A DNA stretch of 64,000 bases from Allantophomopsis cytisporea. Its lineage: Eukaryota; Ascomycota; Leotiomycetes; Phacidiales; Phacidiaceae. Numbering within the stretch: position 1 is the first letter of the stretch; the number at the start of each line of letters is the position of its first letter. Below, piece by piece: positions 55,006-64,000 of the stretch. The stretch is from assembly GCA_024752435.1 (NCBI GenBank), contig CP103030.1:992001-1056000 (forward strand), written 5' to 3'. The notes beneath the pieces were generated by a model, which worked only from the letters and a program-made list of their open reading frames with translations, was not told the DNA's origin and did not search any database. Both the position numbers and the translations under genes were made by a program.

Positions 55006-56016
55006 TTACCTAGTCAAAAGCAGCGTTTCAGGCTGCACCTTTGCTTTTGTTGTCATTCCAATCCAGAACTCCAGCTGTTCTCTCAACTGGCCTTCATTCT
55101 TCCCATTAAGATCAAGTCCCCTCTCAACGCAAGCCACCTCAAGCTCCTCCACATCCATCTTCTTCACCCCACCATACCTCGAAATAAGCTTATCGTCAAG
55201 CTCCAAATACTTCTTATGACTTTTAACCTTCCTCCTCAACAACTCTGTTGGTAATCCGGGCAATCGACCACCAAGCCAATCCCACACACTGCTGCACAGT
55301 CCCAAACTCCAGCTAATATGCAGTAGTTGCATGCGCTTCAGATCCGCCACATCCCTTTTCTCCTTTGGCGGTATCTCAGTAAGGTTCCTGAACGAAATCC
55401 GCCTTCTCTCCTCCAGCTTGCGCCTATCGCCCTCAATCTGCTTCGGCAACTTGCAAGTGAACGGCACAATGCCCGTAATGAACACCACCACTAACGGCGT
55501 GAACTCGCCGCACACCAGGAATACCAATCCAAACACAGGCAGCTTCATCAAATCCTCGCGTGTGCGCCGTAGCAACTGGAACTCGCCGCGCGTAATGTCC
55601 GACGTCTCGACTTTGGAAACGATTTTCGAATATGAAGAGCCATATTTAGGCGCCAATCGGGCGTAGATCTCGTTTACGGCCTTGCGGTTGTGCCATATTT
55701 TTTTGCCGCCCGCTTTGTAGAATGCGAGATAGGCTTTGCCGGTTGCTAGTAGGTAGCGCGGCAGCGACTGGTCTGGATTGCGCGTGGGCAGTGAAAGAGG
55801 CTCGGGGAAGGTCGCGGGGGCGTTTATAGGGTGGACTTCTGGTTTCTTGGGGGCGTTGGAGGGGCGGTTGTCTTTGGCGTAGGAATGCGACGAGGCTCGT
55901 GAAGGTATGGAGTGTAAGGATATCGGGTATGAGTATTTGTACTCGTGTCTGGAGGAATATGTAGAGCGTCTTAAGCAGTTCGTGGCGTGCGCATTGCGCA
56001 GGGTGAGGGAAATCAT
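55006..56016 (-). CDS. LETM1-domain mitochondrial inner-membrane protein
   Basis: The start is Met 56016 (MISLTLRNAHATNCLRRSTY), an Arg-rich mitochondrial presequence. The frame extends further upstream, but that part is unlike a protein start. The unspliced protein has 336 aa. A hydrophobic segment at about 159-186 (PVFGLVFLVCGEFTPLVVVF) is the LETM1 transmembrane helix. It is followed by LPKQIEGDRRKLEERRRISF and a ribosome-binding-like C-terminal domain (LLRRKVKSHKKYLELDDKLI, VEELEVACVERGLDL). The family (Mdm38/Ylh47 in yeast, LETM1 in animals) governs K+/H+ exchange and inner-membrane insertion of mitochondrial translation products. This protein is shorter than Mdm38 and lacks its coiled-coil tail. 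The stop TAA overlaps a perfect GTAAGT donor, so a spliced C-terminus is possible. Confidence 0.8.
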   Translation of the reverse strand: MISLTLRNAHATNCLRRSTYSSRHEYKYSYPISLHSIPSRASSHSYAKDNRPSNAPKKPEVHPINAPATFPEPLSLPTRNPDQSLPRYLLATGKAYLAFYKAGGKKIWHNRKAVNEIYARLAPKYGSSYSKIVSKVETSDITRGEFQLLRRTREDLMKLPVFGLVFLVCGEFTPLVVVFITGIVPFTCKLPKQIEGDRRKLEERRRISFRNLTEIPPKEKRDVADLKRMQLLHISWSLGLCSSVWDWLGGRLPGLPTELLRRKVKSHKKYLELDDKLISRYGGVKKMDVEELEVACVERGLDLNGKNEGQLREQLEFWIGMTTKAKVQPETLLLTR

Positions 56017-56271
56017 TTCACGAATGAAGGAAACATATGGTACAAGGGAACAAAAGAATTTCGGAAACAACACGAGAAGTATTTGTATATAAAGAAAGTA
56101 ATTGGAGAGAAATGTGAATAGTCTAGTGACGTCTTCACAAGCAATTCTTACCTTATGCATTGCCTGGTCCCAGATCTAAATGTTTGGAGCGGCCGCTCCC
56201 GCGCCTAGCGTACGTTGTGGACTTCGAATTTATGGGCACGTCAACTGCCTCCGCGACGTAGCAGACAAACC
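56017..56271. promoter_or_regulatory. Bidirectional promoter of the LETM1-type gene and PFD3
   Basis: A 255-base spacer lies between divergent starts. Near its right half a minus-strand ATGCATAAG is followed directly by GTAAGA (56160 downward). This looks like a tiny leader exon and donor, but no matching acceptor is found before Met 56016. Confidence 0.45.
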
Positions 56272-57132
56272 ATGGCGGAGACAAGCTCAAGGTACGTCTG
56301 AGTTACCATTGCCCTTTGAATTGCAGTTGAAGAAGATGCTAATACAGCAGCAGAAAAGATGTCGCCGCCACGAATCCGCGCGGGATTCCGTATGCGCCGT
56401 TCGTTGACAAGGTCGAGGACTATGTCACCACGCGAGCTGACGTCGAGGGAACGCTGAAGAGCTTCCAGGAGATGATCTCGTACGTCGCATATCATCCAGT
56501 CTCTGAGGTCGAATGAAAGCTTATGCTGTCCAGGAAATACCAGTTCATGGAGGTCAATCAACAGAGAAGGGCTGCGGGGTTGAAGGATAAGATGCCTGAC
56601 ATCCAGAAGACACTGGATACTGTGCGCTTCTTGAAGACTCGCAAGGTACGGGTGGAGCTGTATGGATATGAGCCCAGTGTACTGACTTCTTGGTAGCCTG
56701 ATGCCGATTCTATCGAAGCTACCTTTGAGCTCAACGATACCCTCTATGCGAAGGCGAACATTCCACCTACAAACGAAGTCTATTTGTGGCTTGGGGTAAG
56801 CTCTACAAACGAATGTGCTAGTTTAGCCACTGACAAAGATGCAGGCTAATGTCATGCTGTCATACCCAATCGATGAAGCTGAAGAGCTGCTGTCCTCTAA
56901 GCTCGAGGCTGCAAAGAAGAACTTGGCAAATTGTGAGGAGGACTTGGACTTCCTCCGAGAACAGATTACGGTATGAACATATGTTTCTACGGCTGTAACG
57001 GGTGCTGACTGTGTATAGACTATGGAGGTTGCTACAGCAAGAGTATACAACTGGGACGTCACGATGAAGAGAAAGGAGAAGGCTGAGGATGATGCAAACG
57101 AGGAGAAGAGCAAGAAGACACCTGCAGGCTAA
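56272..57132 (+). CDS. pac10: Prefoldin subunit 3 (alpha-type, Pac10/VBP1)
   Basis: Six exons encode about 198 aa: 56272-56291, 56354-56479, 56534-56645, 56697-56795, 56845-56970 and 57019-57132. Exon 1 has only six codons plus two bases (MAETSS). The second exon may begin at any of three adjacent CAGs, with exon starts at 56348, 56351 or 56354, all in frame. Conserved blocks are NPRGIPYAPFVDKVEDYV, KYQFMEVNQQRRAAGLKDK, IPDIQ-type helix, FELNDTLYAKANIPPTNEVY, VMLSYPIDEAEELLSSKLEA and ARVYNWDV. These form the long helices and beta hairpins of an alpha prefoldin. The subunit belongs to the hexameric chaperone that delivers actin and tubulin to CCT. The Lys/Glu-rich tail is normal for the family. 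It is the most intron-dense gene here. Confidence 0.92.
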
Positions 57133-58019
57133 GTGGGCTATATTCAAACAAAATAAAAGCTTTTTATCTTGATATATTGTGGTTTTGATTTAAACAAGCT
57201 TGTATTATCCAGAGATAATGTCTATGTTGAATCTGAATTTGACGCGTCTCAGGATCGAACTGCTATTCTATAGCTCAAATAAACCCATGAGACATTCCAT
57301 AGGTTTCAGTAAATCCGAGATATTCTTTCCAGACAGATGTGAAATAATCTTTTTTGTGTGCATTTTCACCCTTCGACAGTCTGTCTACTCTCCTTTTAAT
57401 AAACGACAATTTATGTGTTTAGATAACAGCATGTATTCTACCGTACAATATTTCCGAGACAAAGTGTTGAATAAGGAGTATAGACACGAGATTACCCCTA
57501 AGTGTGGCTGAGTTGATCAACGTGAGGAACAAATACAGCATGAACATTCTCTAGACATTTGAAAAACGGTTAGGAGTGATATGACGTTTTCCCCCCTCTC
57601 TGTCGTAACGTTCTCCGCCAATCGCGAAGATCATGTTCATGAGGAGTAATGTAATTCGCTGTAATTCGCTGTAATTCGCTATAACACGCTGTAATAAATG
57701 TTGATTTATTTCGAAATAAAACTCATCTTGATATTCTTGAAAAAAAGATATCGAGATCAGCCCCTTAATCTATCGAGTGCAGCCGTAACGAGTCAGTACC
57801 TATTCCAAGGGTTAGGAACAACGTTAAGGCTCAGGCTCACGTCCATCGCCCACCATATGACGACCCTGATGCCCCGCTAAAAGCTAAGGCACCGCTAATG
57901 TCACTACGCGACGACTCTGAGGACAACATTAACAAATCCCATATCTCCCTCCCCGTTTCCTTCAACTTTCCAACCCCCATCCACACATTCATTCCTCCTC
58001 CCAAGAAAAACAAGCAATC
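57133..58019. other. Intergenic upstream of SEC14
   Basis: No supported gene. It contains a 10-base tandem repeat (next entry) and, in the last 100 bases, the CT-rich SEC14 leader. A 103-codon plus frame at 57200-57511 has no recognisable motif. Confidence 0.5.
57651..57692. repeat. (GTAATTCGCT)n tandem repeat
   Basis: Three perfect 10-base units followed by a fourth diverged unit (ATAACACGCT). Confidence 0.9.
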
Positions 58020-59266
58020 ATGGCCGCCGAAACCCCAAAGTTGACTCTCGATCCTAAGTATGATCACTACGACTTCCCAACCACTGCTCCAACAGCTCAG
58101 AGCGGTCACCCTGGCCACACAACCCCGGAACAGGATGCCAAAGTTACTGAATTGCGAACCAAGTTGGAGTCTGCAGGTTACTCTGAGCGCCTCGATACCT
58201 TGACTTTGGTTAGTTGACAATGCCAACAATACAATTCTATCGCCAGCTGATTTGTTTTCTAGTTGAGATTCCTCAGAGCCCGCAAGTTCGATGTCGCGCT
58301 CGCCGAGCAGATGTAAGCTGACCCCTGATAATGAATTTTCGAGTTATACAATATACTCTAGCCCAGTGCTGATATAAGTCTCTTAGGTTCATCGATACCG
58401 AGAAATGGAGAAAGGAGTTTAATTTGGACGATTTGGTCCGCAACTTCGATTATAAGGAGAAGGAGCAGGTTTTCGAGTACTACCCACAATATTACCACAA
58501 GACCGACAAGGTATGCCGAACGATCTCGCTGAAATAATAAGATGATCAAGCACTCACAAGTCTATAGGATGGCCGTCCTGTCTACATTGAGCAGCTTGGC
58601 AAGATCGATCTCAACGCCATGTACAAGATCACAACCCCCGAGCGCATGCTCCAAAACCTTGCTGTCGAATATGAGAAGCTTGCAGACCCACGTCTCCCAG
58701 CCTGCTCTCGCAAAGCTGGCAACCTCCTCGAGACCTGCTGCACAATCATGGACCTTAAGGGTGTAGGAATCACCAAGGTTTCTTCCGTATACGCCTACGT
58801 TAAGCAAGCCTCCGCCATGTCACAAAACTACTACCCAGAGCGTCTCGGACGTCTCTACCTTATCAACGCCCCATGGGGATTCTCCAGCGTTTTCTCTGTT
58901 GTCAAGGGATTCCTCGACCCAGTCACCGTTGAGAAGATCCACGTCTTAGGAAGTGGTTACAAGTCGGAGCTTTTGGCTCAGGTTCCAGCCGAGAACTTGC
59001 CAAAGATCTTCGGTGGTACCTGTGACTGCCCTGGTGGATGCTCCTTGAGCGACCAGGGCCCATGGACCGAGCCAGAGTGGGCCAAGCCACCTAAGTGGCA
59101 GACTGAGAAGAAGGAGGAGGCCGTCATTAACAACGAGGCTGTCAACCCCCCTGAGATTCCAACTGGTACTGATGCTGCCGCTGCTCCAGTCGCTGAGCCA
59201 GCTGCTGCTGCTACTGCCCCAACTACCGAGGCTGCTGTTGAGGCGGCCAAGGTTGCTCCTGCGTAA
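58020..59266 (+). CDS. sec14: Sec14 phosphatidylinositol/phosphatidylcholine transfer protein
   Basis: Four exons (58020-58208, 58263-58312, 58387-58510, 58568-59266) encode 353 aa. The CRAL-TRIO N-terminal helices (about 45-105) contain LLRFLRARKFDVALAEQM and FIDTEKWRKEFNLDDL, both rebuilt by splicing. The lipid-binding CRAL-TRIO fold (about 120-290) has DGRPVYIEQLGKIDL, CTIMDLKGVG, YYPERLGRLYLINAPWGFSS, VEKIHVLGSGYKSEL and LPKIFGGTCDCPGGC. It exchanges PI and PC at the Golgi, keeps diacylglycerol and PI4P levels suited to secretion, and acts in the cytosol and on trans-Golgi membranes. The C-terminal 40 residues are a low-complexity Ala/Pro/Glu tail, an extension relative to yeast Sec14. 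The 59 bases before the start are pyrimidine-rich with a CAATCATGG context. Confidence 0.95.
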
Positions 59267-59659
59267 ATGGTTTTGGATAGGTATTATGGTTGGGGGGGTA
59301 TATATGGTTTCTGTGTGTGATGGCGAGCAAAGAGTTTTGCGGTTGGGAGTTTAGTTGTGCAAAATGCGGTATACGCACATGGTAGAAGTGTACACATGGA
59401 CAGGAACAGTTTGTCCTGTCACCTTAATAGTTTCCAGTCGTTTGTCAAGGCAGCATTAAATGGATATGGAATTTTGACCAAAACCTATATAGTACCCCTT
59501 GCAAACTTGCCCTCTCATTGATATCATTTCGCCGATCTACAAACCAACCTCTTGACAACGCCTTTGAACCCCGCACCCATGTTCCGTCTCATATAGCCCA
59601 AACGCCTGTCCTTAATCCACAGTATATACGTCCTCAACCAACGACCCACCTCATAATAT
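59267..59659. other. Intergenic between convergent SEC14 and MIS14
   Basis: 3' flanks of both genes; no additional feature seen. Confidence 0.5.
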
Positions 59660-60364
59660 TCACTTCCCATTCAACAAATACTCTTCCACCTTCCTGGCCT
59701 GTTCCGCTCTTGCCACAGTCCGCGGCAATCCTCTATTCAATCTGCCCAAACCACTCACGCCCCTTCTCCAGTTCTCCTCCACAACAGCCTGCCGCTCCAA
59801 GGCACTGATACCCAGTCCCTCACCCACCTCCTCCTTCCACCCCGCGACTAACGCCTCATCCCTCTCGACCCCACCCTTCAACTCCGCCTTCCACAACTCA
59901 CTACTTTTCGTCGGTTGCGCACGCCTCAACTCCGCAATCTCAATCATCAGTGCCTCCTCGCGCTTCAGCAGGTCATTGCGCCGCGAAATCAGCCGCTGGT
60001 CGTACGCCTCGAACTCCTCGATCTCTGCGCGTTGCGCGCCGGGCGCCTCGAGTGCCGCTGGGAACTGTGTCGCGGGAAGCCCGTTGATTTCTATGTTCTG
60101 TGATGCCCAGCTGAAGGTTTGGGTTATGTACTGCGAGGGAGGTTAGCTGGTGGAGGTCGGATAGACGGACGGAGAGAGTGGAGTTGGGGGATGTACTTCA
60201 TGGACCAGCTCGTCGACGCGGGCTCGCAGTGAGTCCTCTGTTTCTCCATTCATCTGTGGTAGCGCGCGATCGATCTTCTCGTTGGCTACGCGACGCGCTG
60301 TGTCGACGAGGTAGCGCAGGTCCTCTGGGGACTGCAATTCAATTTTCCTGTGATCGTCCGCCAT
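59660..60364 (-). CDS. mis14: Kinetochore protein Mis14/Nsl1 (MIND complex)
   Basis: Two exons (60364-60197 and 60130-59660) encode 212 aa. The N-terminal part starts MADDHRKIELQSPEDLRYLV and continues DTARRVANEKIDRALP. The splice gives HEYITQTFSWASQNIEINGL, the Mis14 family signature around the FxxA/S segment. It is followed by EFEAYDQRLISRRNDLLKRE, a coiled coil (about 100-165), and a basic C-terminus (RGVSGLGRLNRGLPRTVARA). The family is one of four subunits of the Mis12/MIND complex, which links centromeric chromatin (CENP-C) to the Ndc80 complex. The length matches fungal Mis14 (about 200-230 aa). The family assignment is from motif pattern and secondary structure, so slightly less certain than the enzymes here. 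Confidence 0.8.
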
Positions 60365-61381
60365 GATTGTTGCCAGTATATCCCCGTCTGCTATTTCCTT
60401 GTCTCCTCAATCGGCGGTGGTTCAAGTATCATGTAAGTCGGTGCTGTATGGAGGGCTGGGCGATTGCTATGGTTCTGTTGCGGTTTGTGGAATGAATTCG
60501 GTGGGTTTGTTTACGGTGATGGAGGAAAGGCCTTGGTTGTTAGGTTGGAAAGCATGCGCTAAACCTTAAGTTTTGCGTGGTGGAGCAGCGATAAAGGCTT
60601 GTATGTGGGGTCCCGCTGCTGCAGGCAGAGCGATAGCACGAGAAATGAGCATTGATGATGAGATTGGGAGTCTGAGGCTTGCATATAGGAACTATACGCA
60701 GTAGGACAGCGAATGGAAGAGAACATATACAGACAGTAACATACCCTTGCCGAGGTCGGATAAATTAATTAATATATCAATGAACTCAATTTATGTTCCC
60801 TTGACTTTCAAAGACTACTTTGATGAGACGCGTCGTTTTAAATATCTTCTTGCTTCTCATCCTCGTTATCGGGTCTTTAAGGGTACCCATCCATTCGATC
60901 GGCATAATTGGCGGCCCGTCACGATAACCAGCCCCCCACCGAAATCAGGATGGCTGCGACTCATGCACGTATACGCCGTACGTTGTCTGTCAGGAGGCGC
61001 CTCCATATCAGATGTCTAGATGTGAGCAGCACATATAACAGCCATACTCCATGTTTTCTGGTAACTGGAGAGAGTAGAAAAGTATGCATTCTAGGCTGTT
61101 ATTCAACCAAGGAAATGACAACAGGCAGTGTGCAGTGACGCCATGGCTATGTTAACAACAGCCGGGACCCAAATAAAACCATGACTCCGTACCATCATAT
61201 CCTCATGAAATTGTCGTCTAGTCGTCCAGACCATCCTAAAAGAAACATCACCATCCTTGTGATAGTTACACCTATCCGAATCCGAAACCAAAGTGACCAT
61301 ATGTTCATCCTGAGCGCCAACATGTGCAGAAAGGTTATGCTTTACATAGCATACCGCGAAATCGTTCGATAAGATGTCGGC
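60365..61381. other. Intergenic, no firm gene
   Basis: MIS14 promoter on the left and the 3' flank of the 132-aa gene on the right. A 79-codon plus frame from ATG 60780 to 61019 (with SHPRYRVFKGTHPFDRHNW) is mildly protein-like but unsupported. Confidence 0.45.
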
Positions 61382-62077
61382 TTATTTTGGGAACATTTGC
61401 TTGATCTCCTCGTCACTGAGTCGGATCTCGTGTACTGGGTCACGCTTGCGCTCGAGCGATTCGAAATCACATTCTACGTACGATGGCAGGAAGATTTCTG
61501 GTTTGAAGTCAGTCGCAATCCCTCTCTACGACGATACACAGAATTCAAGATGCATTGCAAGTTTGTTGGATAAAGTAAAAGTCAAGCGTACCTGGATTCC
61601 ACTCGTAGCCTTGTGAGGACCGAACACAGGTGATCTGTCACAGATATCAGTCATCAATGAATGCCTTAGATGCTGCAGCCCAGTGACTCACCAATCGTGG
61701 AGGCCCCTCAGGGTCGCCAACATTGATCACAGTATGTTCTTGCTTGGAGAAGGACGAGCCTGTGCAGATCGTCAATATCGTAGGTTCTCAAGCTCTCATC
61801 CCCTCAGTCGTTATCATCAGATAGGCCTCCAGATAATGGATCTCATCTATCATCGTTGTTTTGAAAGATACAGGAGGCACAGCTAGCCAGGGAATGTGAA
61901 CCTACTCAGCAAGCTTGGCCTTCTGTCATAACTGAACTTCGGGGAGGAAGAGGAGGGCGAAGTTCCACTCTGCTGGGGAGTTCGTGGAGAGCACGAATAG
62001 GACGATGACGAGCTCGAGCCAGCTTTGCTGCTCTCGCCGTACTTATTGCGACCGGGGATGTTGATGGAAGAAGACAT
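61382..62077 (-). CDS. Conserved-looking small serine-rich protein, 132 aa, unknown
   Basis: Four exons (62077-61906, 61759-61692, 61634-61592, 61497-61382) join into 132 aa. The donors are GTAGGT, GTGAGT and GTACGC; the acceptors all end CAG. All phases agree, which strongly favours a real gene. Residues 1-57 are Ser/Pro/Gly-rich and disordered, including a run of serines (SSKAGSSSSSSYSCSP). The C-terminal 75 residues look folded: SKQEHTVINVGDPEGPPRL, ITCVRSSQGYEWNPEIFLPS, YVECDFESLERKRDPVHEIR, LSDEEIKQMFPK. I do not recognise a named family and assign no function. It lacks a signal peptide or membrane segment. It is divergent from RPT3, 453 bases apart. Longer in-frame starts exist (to 62245), but Met 62077 gives the natural N-terminus. 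Confidence 0.7.
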
Positions 62078-62530
62078 TCCTGCTCTCGAAACGAAGGTTA
62101 TGACAATTTGGGGAAGTGGCCCGACGAGATCGACGGCCTGTACCGATTTGAGAATTTGGAGGGTGTAGATGATGAGTTGATGAGTGAGTTGGGTTGTAAT
62201 GCATTGGTGCATGGTGACATGAAAGGGAAGTAGTGGCCTGGACAAGGTCAGGCCGCCAAAGGGCGGAGCTTGACTTTCGTCTATGCCGCCATGCCTCAGA
62301 TGTCTGGAAGGCTCCGCTCCGCTCCTCTCACTACATACCTTACCTTACCTTGGGCGGCTGACGAAGTAGCTCTGGTGCTCTACGTCGACTTGTACACCAC
62401 CGCGACTCATCAATACAAACACAACTCACGAACTCCTTCATCAACTCACGATCTTCGCACGAACTCTTGCCGCCGAACACTCCTACCACGGAAGCTTCCC
62501 TAATATACCCGTCAACATCACAAAGCAACC
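62078..62530. promoter_or_regulatory. Divergent promoter of the 132-aa gene and RPT3
   Basis: A 453-base spacer between outward starts. It contains an inverted repeat CCGCC-AAAG-GGCGG near 62253-62266 and the CAC-rich RPT3 leader. I do not see a yeast-type proteasome (PACE) element. Confidence 0.4.
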
Positions 62531-63973
62531 ATGGGTGACGTACTCGTGGAGCATCCTGCGAACCAGGTGTTACCTCACCGAAAGCAAATGCCATCTTCGA
62601 TACCAAATATAGATTCTTTGGAAGGCCTGGGATCCGATGGCAGTGATGAGTACTCGACGTTGAAGAAGCTCCAGAGACACTTAGAGTAGGAACCATCTTC
62701 ATATAATTGACATACAAGCATTGCTGAAGCATATTAGATACATTCAATTACAAGAAGAGTACATCAAGGACGAGCAGAGGTATGGTTTACTGACATCCAA
62801 ACTCATTTTCGGGTTCTAACAGAATTTAGGAGTCTCAAGCGCGAATTGGTACGAGCACAAGAGGAGATCAAGAGAATTCAGAGCGTACCGTTGGTGATTG
62901 GACAGTTCATGGAAGCTATCGATCAAACGTATGGTACTTCCACACCATTCCTAACCAGATACTAATAGTTTTTTCAACAGTACCGGTATCGTCCAGTCAT
63001 CGACAGGATCAAACTATGTCGTTCGTATTCTTTCAACCCTCGATAGAGAGCTTCTTAAACCTTCCTCCTCTGTCGCTCTCCATCGCCACTCAAACGCCCT
63101 CGTCGATATCCTCCCGCCCGAGGCCGATTCTTCGATCGCAATGTTGGGAGCAAATGAGAAGCCAGATGTCACTTATGCCGACGTTGGAGGTTTGGACATG
63201 CAGAAGCAAGAAATCAGAGAGGCTGTGGAACTCCCATTAACACACTTTGACCTCTACAAGCAGATCGGTATGTTATACGATCTCAGCAAGATACGGAGAT
63301 ACTGATTAGTTTAGGTATTGATCCACCACGCGGTGTTCTCCTTTATGGCCCACCAGGAACCGGAAAGACAATGCTTGTCAAGGCCGTCGCAAATTCTACA
63401 ACCGCAAACTTCATCCGTGTGGTAGGATCCGAATTTGTACAGAAATATCTTGGAGAAGGACCACGTATGGTGCGTGATGTTTTCCGCATGGCTCGCGAGA
63501 ACTCTCCAGCCATCATTTTCATTGACGAGATCGATGCTATTGCTACCAAGCGATTCGATGCGCAGACCGGAGCCGACAGAGAAGTCCAGCGTATTCTTTT
63601 GGAATTACTAAACCAGATGGATGGTTTCGATCAGACTTCTAACGTCAAAGTCATCATGGCCACCAACCGTGCCGACACTCTCGACCCTGCCCTTCTTCGT
63701 CCTGGACGTCTTGATCGAAAGATCGAATTCCCCAACCTTAGAGACCGCAGAGAGCGACGATTGATTTTCACCACCATTGCCTCGAGAATGTCCCTTAGCC
63801 CCGAAGTTGATCTCGACTCCCTTATCATTCGAAACGATCCGCTCTCTGGTGCTATCATTGCGGCTATCATGCAAGAGGCTGGTTTGAGAGCTGTGAGAAA
63901 GAACAGATATAACATCATTCAGAGCGATTTGGAGGATGCTTACTCTTCGCAAGTGAAGGGAGCACAAGAAGCG
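62531..63973 (+). CDS. rpt3: 26S proteasome regulatory ATPase Rpt3 (partial, 3' end outside window)
   Basis: Five exons are visible (62531-62685, 62738-62779, 62830-62928, 62981-63267, 63315-63973), about 414 codons. A GTATGT donor at 63974 shows that a last short exon lies beyond the window. The N-terminal coiled coil includes [20 protein letters not shown]. The OB domain runs through [20 protein letters not shown]. The AAA module has [20 protein letters not shown], Walker A GPPGTGKT at about 206-213, Walker [10 protein letters not shown] near 261, arginine-finger region [20 protein letters not shown], and sensor 2 region. Rpt3 is one of six base ATPases that unfold substrates and open the 20S gate. 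Its C-terminal HbYX tail would be in the missing exon. The first four exons are short, and every splice restores the family sequence. Confidence 0.95.
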
Positions 63974-64000
63974 GTATGTATTCCCACTCAGTCCATAAGC

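Noticed and set aside
56017..56160. Upstream extension of the LETM1-type protein to Met 56160
   Set aside because: It would bury the Arg-rich presequence behind a hydrophobic stretch, and the ATG there is followed directly by a GTAAGA donor-like site.

Overview
The window is a nuclear chromosome segment of a filamentous ascomycete (Pezizomycotina). Most protein genes are interrupted by 45-165 nt GT-AG introns (two are GC-AG), with CTRAY-like branch sites. The intergenic spacers are long and carry pyrimidine or G/A simple repeats. Every recognisable product is a fungal housekeeping protein. Codon use and protein flavour suggest Leotiomycetes (Botrytis/Sclerotinia-like); that assignment is an inference, not a search result.

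Layout. 0-3.4 kb is accessory-looking: a small secreted Cys protein (756-1133) and a broken protein-kinase-like gene (about 1966-2519). 3.4-10.2 kb holds LDB17/SPIN90 (actin patch), GAR1 (H/ACA snoRNP) and cytosolic threonyl-tRNA synthetase; the last two share a divergent promoter. 10.2-14.0 kb is gene-free and rich in simple repeats; it leads into an SLM1/2-like BAR-PH gene (TORC2/membrane stress). 17.7-28.3 kb holds prefoldin subunit 1, a Ca2+/calmodulin-dependent kinase and, divergently, the catalytic subunit of DNA polymerase epsilon. 28.6-35.7 kb holds a small hypothetical gene, eIF3e and mitoribosomal mL49 (divergent pair), and the SWI/SNF subunit SWI1. 35.7-40.7 kb is a 5 kb gene-free stretch. 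40.7-41.8 kb is an EVE-domain protein. 42-49 kb is gene-poor: one intact Ser/Thr-rich secreted-type gene is followed by several decayed relatives. 49.5-64 kb is again dense: a mitochondrial GGQ rescue factor, NAB3, a LETM1-domain protein with prefoldin subunit 3 (divergent), SEC14, the kinetochore protein Mis14/Nsl1, a 132-aa unknown, and the 26S proteasome ATPase RPT3, cut off by the window edge.

How the genes relate. They form no pathway cluster. Several are arranged head to head on short spacers (GAR1/ThrRS, eIF3e/mL49, LETM1/PFD3, the 132-aa gene/RPT3), which suggests bidirectional promoters for growth-related functions. Two of the six prefoldin subunits lie 38 kb apart.

No clearly new multi-gene system (CRISPR, phage, biosynthetic cluster) is present. 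The most interesting points are gene-structure details: two GC-AG introns whose use is forced by frame, a frame-neutral intron inside the NAB3 RRM, a triple tandem acceptor in prefoldin 3, and a splice donor overlapping a stop codon in the LETM1 gene. The decaying secreted-protein family at 42-48 kb is also notable.
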